Source: Procambarus clarkii (taxonomy: Eukaryota > Arthropoda > Malacostraca > Decapoda > Cambaridae). Taken from it: DNA of 64,000 nt. The stretch is taken from contig NC_091219.1 in NCBI RefSeq assembly GCF_040958095.1, forward strand, positions 28,667,850 to 28,731,849. Reading direction: 5' to 3'. This document shows positions 55,466 through 64,000 of this stretch, one piece after another (positions within the stretch are counted from its first letter, which is position 1; every line of letters starts with the position of its first letter). The notes under the pieces were generated by a model. It was not told where the DNA came from. It did not search any database and worked only from the letters and a program-made list of their open reading frames with translations. The position numbers and the translations under genes were made by a program.

Positions 55466-55744
55466 AATTTACCTATTTCCAATGGGAAAATGGGCAAATT
55501 TTGCATCCTTTACGTTCACATAAAGTAAAAAACAAACAATAAACGAATCAGAAATAATGTTGTTATACTAAAGTTTTACAAAAATAACCACCAAAGATTT
55601 AGACGCGAGTTTTACCATAATACTGTAAATTACTGTAGCGAATCAGGCCCCCAAATGTAGGTCATGTTCTGGTTATACTGACCTTGGCAGCAGTGTTCCC
55701 AGTCCAGTACATCCTTCTATTGCCCGACACGCTACGTGTATCAT

Positions 55745-55840
55745 GCAGGCGATGAGTGACAATAACGTGGCTAAAGTAAGTTGACCAGACCACACACTAG
55801 AAGGACGACGACGTTTCGGTCCGTCCTAGACCAGTCTCAA
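55745..55840 (-). repeat. Dispersed 'CGACTTGAGAATGG' repeat, minus copy
   Basis: GCAGGCGATGAGTGACAATA to ACGTTTCGGTCCGTCCTAGA. Confidence 0.88.
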
Positions 55841-56287
55841 TACATCAGCTATGTGTATTAGCGGCTTTAGGTAACGTATGTACTAACTCTATCTATAAAT
55901 CCAACATTATGTTTGTAACTCATCTTCTCTGTATGTATGTACTTTTACCTGAATAAAATTTGAATTTTGAATTTGAATTCTGGAAGTGTTGGCCTTGTGC
56001 TCCTGCGAGTACCTTCCCGTGTGGTCAGGATCGATCAAGTTGACCATTGAGGGTAGACATTACAGCCCATTGTTCCGTAGTTCCTCACCAGTCTCTCAAC
56101 CAGAGCCACATAGTTGTTGGCCTTTTGATTACCCCAATACGACCTGAACTACTGTGATAAAGCTGTTCCAAAAGCCGTCACTTACGTTTTCCTTCCTGGT
56201 GAACTGTTTGAGGAATTACTTGCTCTTCATTCACATAGGTATCCACTCAGGCAGCTGGAACTAAACTGAACTGGTGTGAACCAATCC

Positions 56288-56412
56288 ACAAGGGCCGTGA
56301 TGAGGGTTCGAACTTACGCCCTTCCCAGACGCTGCCTTAGTCGACTAGGCCACGACGTGATTACGACGATTTTGTTCATTTGATGCATCACGCTGTTGTG
56401 ATTTCTATGTGT
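56288..56412. repeat. tRNA-like SINE, foldback family, right arm reduced
   Basis: GGGCCGTGATGAGGGTTCGAA and antisense box A (TTAGTCGACTAGGCC) are followed by the family tail TTTGATGCATCACGCTGTTG. The inverted right arm seen at 24295 and 47301 is missing. Confidence 0.8.
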
Positions 56413-56749
56413 ATTGAACTGTTGTGCTTGAGGCCCTGTGTTTCTACTACTATTTATAATACTAGAAAATTCTAGAAAGTTCTAGTAAGTTTACTCAGGA
56501 CTGAAGCTCTTAGGACTGTTCTAAACAATGGGTAAATTTCCAAATATCACTTCTGGTCACAGAAATAAAGTTTGTGGAGAATAATGGCCATTCTCTTCAC
56601 TTTGGAGGCCTAAGCAGTTAGGATATAACACTATTCTTGGAACAAAACAAAAATTGAACGCAGCTTTTTATTGGGATAACGGACAAAATATTTTTCGTGT
56701 TGGAAATATCTAAGAATATAAGAACATGGCTCGGTTAGTTACTTTTGGC

Positions 56750-57152
56750 GTGGGAGTCTACGACCGTTGGTGCGTGGGAGTCTGCGACCGTTGGTGCGTG
56801 GGAGTCTGCGACCGTTGGTGCGTGGGAGTCTGCGACCGTTGGTGCGTGGGAGTCTGCGACCGTTGGTGCGTGGGAGTCTGCGACCGTTGGTGCGTGGGAG
56901 TCTGCGACCGTTGGTGCGTGGGAGTCTGCGACCGTTGGTGCGTGGGAGTCTGCGACCGTTGGTGCGTGGGAGTCTGCGACCGTTGGTGTGTGGGAGTCTG
57001 CGACCGTTGGTGTGTGGGAGTCTGCGACCGTTGGTGTGTGGGAGTCTGCGACCGTTGGTGTGTGGGAGTCTGCGACCGTTGGTGTGTGGGAGTCTGCGAC
57101 CGTTGGTGTGTGGGAGTCTGCGACCGTTGGTGTGTGGGAGTCTGCGACCGTT
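56750..57152 (+). repeat. Minisatellite, 24-bp unit, about 17 copies in two blocks
   Basis: Unit GTGGGAGTCTGCGACCGTTGGTGC. The first copies end GGTGC and the last seven end GGTGT, with a single switch point near 56988. Frames are open on both strands, so there is no coding signal. Confidence 0.97.
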
Positions 57153-57629
57153 CATGTGTGATATTTGCGTCATCGTTGTTACACTGGCGAGTATCAACAC
57201 GTAAAGTTGATTGGATTTGAAGTATTGAGTTGATTGGTGACGGTTGGCGGCCGTTGGTGACCCTTTGTGACCGTTTGTGACCGTTGGCCAAGGTGTGGCG
57301 GGTTCTTCCGGGAATTGTGTGCGCGCGCGCGCTCTCGCTCTCTTCCCCCCCTACTGCCTACTAAACTTTCCCAGTTACATATACAGCCATTTGTGACTAA
57401 GGTCTTCGATTTGATTAATTTGAAAGTCAGTTATCTTTAACTCCTTCGATTTCGTTGTCTTTGTAAGAGAAGTTTGTTTTCAAATTACAGTATTCCATCA
57501 TTTATTTTCAGAATGAAATCCATCACGATGATATTTCCTTTTCGTCAGGTTAGATAACGGCCGAATTATTAGAATTTCTTGCTTTTTACAGAAGATATGT
57601 TATGGTGAAAAAGTATAAAAAGAATATGA

Positions 57630-57985
57630 AATGTTGAAAAAGTCTTTAATAGGAATATCAAATGTTGAAAAAAACATTTAGAAGTGGAATATAAAATATT
57701 TGGAAAAAACATTTAGAAATGTAATATAAAATATTTGGAAAAACATTTAGAAATGGAATATAAGATATTGAAAAAACATTTAGAAATGTAATATAAAATA
57801 TTTGGATAAACATTTAGAAATGGAATATAAGATATTGAAAAAACATTTAGAAATGAAATATAAAATACTGAAAAAAACATTTAGAAATGGAATATAAAAT
57901 ATTTGGAAAAACATTTAGAAATGGAATATAAAATATTGGAAAAACATTTAGAAAATGAATATAAAATATTAAAAACCATTAGAGA
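57630..57985 (+). repeat. AT-rich minisatellite, about 34-bp unit, about 10 copies
   Basis: Units built on AAACATTTAGAAATGGAATA and TAAAATATTTGGAAA with indels. It is the only AT-rich array of the cluster. Confidence 0.93.
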
Positions 57986-58429
57986 ATGAACTAGTATCTT
58001 GTAGTCCATTTCTTGAGAAGGCTTCCCGGGGGTTTTCACCTCTAAATCTTTCTCGCCTTCAAGTGTATGCAAAACCCACCAGGTGGTGCATAAATCACCT
58101 TGAAGATAAAGCCTGGGAATGGGTTTGTTTCTTGCCTGCTATTTAAGGCACTTACGCCAAGGCAACCAGCTGTTACCAATAGTGTGTTAATCAACATTGC
58201 AGCTCCCTTTGCATAGGTTGCAATTTTGCCTCGACAGCTGATAAATTTGGCAGGAATTCTGATGAATACATTTGGCTATATAAATCATTGTCAGAACTCT
58301 ATAAATATAATTATCAAATGTGCATACTTGCAACTTGTATTGGACTTGTGTTATACATTATATAAATTTCATGCATAACTCCTGTAAAAATAGTGAGAAT
58401 CACATAGGGTGGGGTGTGTGTGTTTGTAT

Positions 58430-58721
58430 TCACCTATTTGTGCTTGCGGGGGTTGAGCTTTGGCTCTTTGGTCCCGCCTCTCAACTGTCAATCAACAGGT
58501 GTACAGGTTCCTGAGCCTACTGGGCTCTATCATATCTACATTTGAAACTGTGTATGGAGTCAGCCTCCACCACATCACTGCCTAATGCATTCCATCCGTT
58601 AACTACTCTGACACTGAAAAAGTTCCTTCTAACGTCTCTGTGGCTCATGTGGGTACTCAGTTTCCACCTGTGTCCCCTTGTTCGTGTCCCACCAGTGTTG
58701 AATAGTTTGTCCCTGTTTATA

Positions 58722-58814
<93 letters not shown>

Positions 58815-58905
58815 CCAGGGTTTCCAGCCTGTACTCTCCTAATTGTACTCGCCGAGGCCGAGCTTCGGCTCCCTGGTCCCACCTCTCAACAGTCAATCAA
58901 ATATC
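58430..58905 (-). mobile_element. LINE 3' end, minus strand, interrupted by a (TG)n tract
   Basis: Minus-strand reading gives KLFNTGGTRTRGHRWKLSTH, RNFFSVRVVNGWNALGSDVV and EADSIHSFK, the C-terminus of a LINE reverse transcriptase ORF, then the family 3' end (GGCGGGACCAAAGAGCCAAA) toward 58430. The TG tract lies upstream of this on the minus strand, and a second 3'-end scrap with CTCAACAGTCAATCAAATAT follows it at 58840-58905. Confidence 0.85.
58724..58813 (+). repeat. (TG)n microsatellite, 90 bp
   Basis: Uninterrupted TG, joined to a LINE fragment on both sides. Confidence 0.97.
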
Positions 58906-59078
58906 GTGTAGAGATTCGCGAGTATATTTGGCTCTATGTGGAGCTGTTGTGTACGTTTCCGTTCACCTGATGCTTCTGGTCACCTGGCAGTAAATATGTG
59001 CCCCGGGAGTTAAGCAAGTGTTGTAGACTGCGTACTGGAAAAGGTCATTAGTTGAACCAAAAGCGAGTCGTGTCTCAT

Positions 59079-59127
59079 GTTGACCAGACCACACACTAGA
59101 AGTTGAAGGGACGACGACGTTTCATAT
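59079..59127 (-). repeat. Dispersed 'CGACTTGAGAATGG' repeat, truncated minus copy
   Basis: TGTTGACCAGACCACACACT to GGGACGACGACGTTTCA, broken off at a TATATATA run. Confidence 0.8.
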
Positions 59128-59310
59128 ATATATGAAGATAGCGAGAATAAATGGTTTACAGGCCTGAGGATAGCGGGAAAAAAATGGCTTAGAAACCAGA
59201 AGAAAGGGTTTAAAGACCAGAAGATAGCGTAAAGAATGGGTTTAGGGATTATACGGAGGAAATGTCTGTGTAAAAACAAGTTCAAGAGAAAACCGCACTG
59301 CAGGTATTAA

Positions 59311-59390
59311 GGCACTACGGGCTCACCATAGCCCGTGCTACTTGGAACTTTTGGTTCCAGGTAGCGAATCTTTAACAACAACAACAACAG
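59311..59390 (-). repeat. Dispersed hairpin repeat, minus copy with (AAC)n
   Basis: CACTACGGGCTCACCATAGC, CCGTGCTACTTGGAACTTTT and ACAACAACAACAA match 15541-15665 in reverse. Confidence 0.85.
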
Positions 59391-59405
59391 CATGCGGGTA
59401 TTAAT

Positions 59406-59787
59406 AGGGTGTAACCAACACACACTGAAATCACACTAACGTGATACATCAAATGAACAAATCCACAAGAGCCGTGACGAGGATTCGAACCTGCGTCCGG
59501 GAGCATCTGGACACTAATCTCACGTTAGTGTGATTTCAGTGTGTAATGATGTAAGGGCGAAGAGGGAGAACGGCCTATTGACATAGCTCGAGTGCAGGGG
59601 GGTGTTGTGTAAAAGCCTGGTTTGTGCCTCGGAGAGGCTGCAGGATCCAGTACGTTTAGTAGAACTTTGGTTTCAACCCTTTTAACCCTGTCGTAGCTCA
59701 GTCGATTAAGGCAGTGTCTGGGATGCTCCCGGACTCAGGTTCGAATCCTCGTCACGGCCCTTGTGGATTTGTTCAGGGTGTAACCAA
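59406..59787. mobile_element. Composite foldback SINE insertion with 13-bp target duplication
   Basis: AGGGTGTAACCAA occurs at 59406-59418 and again at 59775-59787, bracketing 356 bp. Inside, 59453-59507 (GAACAAATCCACAAGAGCCG to GGGAGCATC) is inverted at about 59721-59774 with two or three mismatches; the right part is a plus-strand tRNA-like head (TAGCTCAGTCGATTAAGG, GGTTCGAATCC). A second inverted pair (ACACACTGAAATCACACTAA and its complement) lies at 59419-59444 and 59518-59543. Confidence 0.85.
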
Positions 59788-59949
59788 GATTGTATATGAC
59801 AAGACGCGCCACTCTGCCTCCTGACGGTGGCTTTAGAATAATGGCTTTGACACGGGCGCCGCTCTGGCGGCGGGGGATTTCATTAATTCAGGTAAGCTTT
59901 GTAAGAAGCGAGGCATGACAAGGAAATTGGGGCTTATGTGAGGCTATGC

Positions 59950-62603
59950 TAGGCTCTCTACTGGCCCCCGCGTTCCTGTGGTAAGCTGTCTACAGGCCCG
60001 GGTTCCTGTGGTAAGCTGTCTACAGGCCCGGGTTCCTGTGCTAGGCTGTCTACTGGCCCCCGCGTTCCTGTGGTAAGCTGTCTACAGGCCCAGGTTCCTG
60101 TGCTAGGCTGTCTACTGGCCCGGGTTCCTGTGGTAAGCTGTCTACTGGCCCAGGTTCCTGTGCTAAGCTGTCTACTGGCCTGGGTTCCTGTGCTAGGCTG
60201 TCTACTGGCCCGGGTTCCTGTGCTAGGCTGTCTACTGGCCCGGGTTCCTGTGCTAGGCTGTCTACTGGCCCGGGTTCCTGTGCTAGGCTGTCTACTGGCC
60301 CGGGTTCCTGTGCTAGGCTGTCTACTGGCCCGGGTTCCTGTGCTAGGCTGTCTACTGGCCCGGGTTCCTGTGCTAGGCTGTCTACTGGCCCGGGTTCCTG
60401 TGCTAGACTGTCTACTGGCCCGGGTTCCTGTGCTAGGCTATCTACTGGCCCGGGTTCCTGTGCTAGGCTGTCTACTGGCCCGGGTTCCTGTGCTAGACTG
60501 TCTACTGGCCCGGGTTCCTGTGCTAGGCTGTCTACTGGCCCGGGTTCCTGTGCTAGGCTGTCTACTGGCCCGGGTTCCTGTGCTAGGCTGTCTACTGGCC
60601 CGGGTTCCTGTGCTAGGCTGTCTACTGGCCCGGGTTCCTGTGCTAGGCTGTCTACTGGCCCGGGTTCCTGTGCTAGGCTGTCTACTGGCCCGGGTTCCTG
60701 TGCTAGGCTGTCTACTGGCCCGGGTTCCTGTGCTAGGCTGTCTACTGGCCTGGGTTCCTGTGCTAAGCTGTCTACTGGCCCGGGTTCCTGTGCTAGGCTG
60801 TCTACTGGCCCGGGTTCCTGTGCTAGGCTGTCTACTGGCCCGGGTTCCTGTGCTAAGCTGTCTACTGGCCCGGGTTCCTGTGCTAGGCTGTCTACTGGCC
60901 TGGGTTCCTGTGCTAGGCTGTCTACTGGCCTGGGTTCCTGTGCTAGGCTGTCTACTGGCCTGGGTTCCTGTGCTAAGCTGTCTACTGGCCCGGGTTCCTG
61001 TGCTAGGCTGTCTACTGGCCCGGGTTCCTGTGCTAGGCTGTCTACTGGCCTGGGTTCCTGTGCTAAGCTGTCTACTGGCCCGGGTTCCTGTGCTAGGCTG
61101 TCTACTGGCCCGGGTTCCTGTGCTAGGCTGTCTACTGGCCCGGGTTCCTGTGCTAAGCTGTCTACTGGCCCGGGTTCCTGTGCTAGGCTGTCTACTGGCC
61201 CGGGTTCCTGTGCTAGGCTGTCTACTGGCCTGGGTTCCTGTGCTAGGCTGTCTACTGGCCTGGGTTCCTGTGCTAGGCTGTCTACTGGCCCGGGTTCCTG
61301 TGCTAGGCTGTCTACTGGCCCGGGTTCCTGTGCTAGGCTGTCTACTGGCCCGGGTTCCTGTGCTAGGCTGTCTACTGGCCCGGGTTCCTGTGCTAGGCTG
61401 TCTACTGGCCCGGGTTCCTGTGCTAGGCTGTCTACTGGCCTGGGTTCCTGTGCTAGGCTGTCTACTGGCCCGGGTTCCTGTGCTAGGCTGTCTACTGGCC
61501 CGGGTTCCTGTGCTAGGCTGTCTACTGGCCCGGGTTCCTGTGCTAGGCTGTCTACTGGCCTGGGTTCCTGTGCTAGGCTGTCTACTGGCCCGGGTTCCTG
61601 TGCTAGGCTGTCTACTGGCCTGGGTTCCTGTGCTAGGCTGTCTACTGGCCTGGGTTCCTGTGCTAGGCTGTCTACTGGCCTGGGTTCCTGTGCTAGGCTG
61701 TCTACTGGCCTGGGTTCCTGTGCTAGGCTGTCTACTGGCCTGGGTTCCTGTGCTAGGCTGTCTACTGGCCTGGGTTCCTGTGCTAAGCTGTCTACTGGCC
61801 TGGGTTCCTGTGCTAGGCTGTCTACTGGCCTGGGTTCCTGTGCTAGGCTGTCTACTGGCCCGGGTTCCTGTGCTAAGCTGTCTACTGGCCCGGGTTCCTG
61901 TGCTAGGCTGTCTACTGGCCCGGGTTCCTGTGCTAGGCTGTCTACTGGCCTGGGTTCCTGTGCTAGGCTGTCTACTGGCCCGGGTTCCTGTGCTAGGCTG
62001 TCTACTGGCCCGGGTTCCTGTGCTAGGCTGTCTACTGGCCTGGGTTCCTGTGCTAGGCTGTCTACTGGCCTGGGTTCCTGTGCTAAGCTGTCTACTGGCC
62101 CGGGTTCCTGTGCTAGGCTGTCTACTGGCCTGGGTTCCTGTGCTAGGCTGTCTACTGGCCCGGGTTCCTATGCTAGGCTGTCTACTGGCCCGGGTTCCTG
62201 TGCTAGGCTGTCTACTGGCCCGGGTTCCTGTGCTAGGCTGTCTACTGGCCCGGGTTCCTGTGCTAGGCTGTCTACTGGCCCGGGTTCCTATGCTAGGCTG
62301 TCTACTGGCCCGGGTTCCTGTGCTAGGCTGTCTACTGGCCCGGGTTCCTGTGCTAGGCTGTCTACTGGCCCGGGTTCCTGTGCTAGGCTGTCTACTGGCC
62401 CGGGTTCCTGTGCTAGGCTGTCTACTGGCCCGGGTTCCTGTGCTAGGCTGTCTACTGGCCCGGGTTCCTGTGCTAGGCTGTCTACTGGCCCGGGTTCCTG
62501 TGCTAGGCTGTCTACTGGCCTGGGTTCCTGTGCTAGGCTGTCTACTGGCCCGGGTTCCTGTGCTAGGCTGTCTACTGGCCTGGGTTCCTGTGCTAGGCTG
62601 TCT
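59950..62603 (+). repeat. Large minisatellite, 30-bp unit, about 88 copies
   Basis: Unit CTACTGGCCCGGGTTCCTGT plus GCTAGGCTGT, with degenerate first copies (CCCCGCG, GTGGTAAG). Variable sites are C/T in GGCCCGG and G/A in TAGGC. One plus frame stays open over 870 codons (LLARVPVLGC per unit). The changes are replacements (R/W, G/S, V/M, G/D), no upstream exon or promoter is evident, and other frames are open too. I read it as non-coding satellite. Confidence 0.97.
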
Positions 62604-62882
62604 GTTCTCTCAGATTTGTGCCATTCACACCCCCCTACCACAGATAGACCGACAGACAAATTACCCGACCAAGGATAGATGACAGCGGCTTGCACATTGA
62701 GCCCGTTCTTCTAAGATTTCCCAACGTCAAGAAACTGTCGTACTAAAATGCCTTTATCTTAACCTACCAGAGGACCCAAAACAGAAAACGGGACAATATG
62801 CCAATTTCGCGACCCGCATACATTTTCTAGTACAATAATTTTTGGCCTTAGGTAGAGTATACGTCGAAATGCGACGTTGTGT

Positions 62883-63253
62883 TAGGAGGACGGGTCAGTC
62901 TCCACCTGTGTCCCATTGTTCGAGTACCCCCTCCCCCGTGTTAAACAATTTATCTACCTTGTCGAATCCTCTTAGAATTTTGTAGGTAGTGATCATGTCT
63001 CCCCGAGCTCTCCTCTCTTCCAGCGACGTTAGACTCACTTCATACAGCCTTTCCTCGTAACTCATACCTTTTAGTTCTGGGACTAGCCTAGTGGCATACC
63101 TCTGAACTTTTTCCAGCTTAGTCCTGTGCTTGACAAGGTACGGGCTCCATGCTGGAGCCCGCATACTCCAGGATTGATCTTACATATGTGGTGTACAAGA
63201 TTCTGAATGATTCCTTACACAGGTTCCTGAAGGCTGTTCTGATGTTAACCATC
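62883..63253 (-). mobile_element. LINE reverse transcriptase C-terminal fragment, minus strand
   Basis: Minus-strand frames read RILYTTYVRSILEYAG then, after a frameshift, PAWSPYLVKHRTKLEKVQR, YATRLVPELKGMSYEERL and GDMITTYKILRGFDKVDKLF. This is the thumb/C-terminal part of a LINE ORF2. It ends at a palindromic junction with an opposed LINE piece. Confidence 0.9.
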
Positions 63254-63291
63254 ACCATCGTGATGGGATCCAGGGATCCCATCACGATGGT
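63254..63291. repeat. 38-bp palindrome at the junction of two opposed LINE fragments
   Basis: Arms ACCATCGTGATGGGATCC and GGATCCCATCACGATGGT are exact inverses with only AG between. Confidence 0.95.
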
Positions 63292-63900
63292 TGTACTCTT
63301 CAAGTCACTTGTGTTGTCCCGTCTTGAGTACTGCTCAGTACTCACTTCCCCCTTCAGAGCAGGAGAGATTGCTGAAATAGAGGGAATACAGAGAACATAT
63401 ACGGCACGCATAGACGCGATAAAGCACCTAAATTATTGGGATCGTCTCAAAGCTCTCCAAATGTACTCTCTAGAAAGAAGACGAGAGAGATATCAAATAA
63501 TATACACCTGGAAGATACTGGAGGGCCAAGTACCAAATCTACATAGTAAAATAACAACATACTGGAGTGAACGACATGGAAGAAAATGCAGAATAGAACC
63601 AGTGAAGAGCAGAGGTGCCATAGGCACAATCAGAGAACACTGTATAAACATCAGAGGTCCGCGGTTGTTCAACATCCTCTCAGTGAGCATAAGAAATATT
63701 GCCGGAACAACCGTGGACATCTTCAAGAGGAAACTAGATTGTTTCCTCCAAGGAGTGCCGGACCAACCGGGCTGTGGTGGGTATGTGGGCCTGCGGGCCG
63801 CTCCAAGCAACAGCCTAGTGGACCAAACTCTCACAAGTCAAGCCTGGCCTCGGGCCGGGCTTGGGGAGTAGAACTCCCAGAACCCCATCAACCAGGCATC
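63285..63900 (+). mobile_element. LINE reverse transcriptase C-terminal end and 3' flank
   Basis: One open frame to 63871 reads VLFKSLVLSRLEYCSVLTSP, ARIDAIKHLNYWDRLKALQ, RRERYQIIYTWKILEGQVP and GPRLFNILSVSIRNIAG, then QGVPDQPGCGGYVGLRAAP. It is the C-terminal part of a LINE ORF2, 5'-truncated at the palindrome. Relatives are at 8846-9095 and 48405-48600 (minus). It is the best preserved LINE coding piece in the window. Confidence 0.9.
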
Positions 63901-64000
63901 AAGCAGCCAGCCTCCCATACGCCGCCGATGTTATTATTTTGATGTAGGCTTCAGGAGACAGGTTTGGTGTGATATCAACTCCTAGATCTTTCTCTCTGTC

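Noticed and set aside
56726-57291. Five overlapping long frames on both strands
   Set aside because: A 24-bp unit without stops opens several frames at once; there is no coding preference for any.
59690-59765. Functional tRNA gene with GGTTCGAATCC
   Set aside because: The same head occurs at 24295, 47301 and 56288 with one tail, and the acceptor stem does not close; it is a retroposon.

Overview
This is a eukaryotic window, most likely from a decapod crustacean (a crayfish, lobster or shrimp-like genome). The support is a spliced arthropod-type LSM2 gene, a multi-exon C2H2 zinc-finger gene with long repeat-filled introns, TTAGG-type repeats, several tRNA-derived SINE families, many decayed LINE pieces and very long dinucleotide tracts. 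The taxon is inferred from this repeat style, not from a search. No prokaryotic, plasmid, CRISPR or viral coding content was found.

Layout. Positions 740-963 hold the last coding exon of an unidentified plus-strand gene with a glutamine-rich C-terminus. Positions 3640-17846 hold nine coding exons of a minus-strand protein with ten C2H2 zinc fingers; all exons join in phase to give 791 residues from the first ATG I can defend. Its last intron contains a 2.4-kb Tigger/pogo DNA transposon (5020-7403) with a frameshifted transposase. Between this gene and LSM2 lie a 392-bp foldback element carrying TTAGG-like repeats (19819-20210) and a complete solo LTR (20327-21338) with 5-bp target duplications. 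LSM2 (22647-27455, plus strand, four coding exons) encodes 95 residues of a very conserved U6 snRNA/mRNA-decay ring subunit. Its first coding exon is the ATG alone and its introns hold five SINE-type insertions.

From about 27.5 kb to the end I find no convincing host gene. The region holds a deleted Tigger copy (28255-28863), LINE pieces of several lineages, a second probable solo LTR (37034-37717), MITE-like inverted-repeat elements (39150-39290, 41856-42364) and a GC-rich promoter-like stretch with two opposed E2F-like sites (44430-44760). From 45.6 to 62.6 kb there are ten unrelated minisatellite arrays, ending in a 2.65-kb array of about 88 copies of a 30-bp unit. Long open frames over these arrays are consequences of repeat periodicity.

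The most notable recurring structure is the near-perfect foldback. At least seven are present, and most are built from pieces of SINEs or LINEs, including one insertion with a 13-bp target duplication (59406-59787). I see no set of genes forming a new pathway; the interest is in repeat architecture, the zinc-finger gene and the clustering of tandem arrays.
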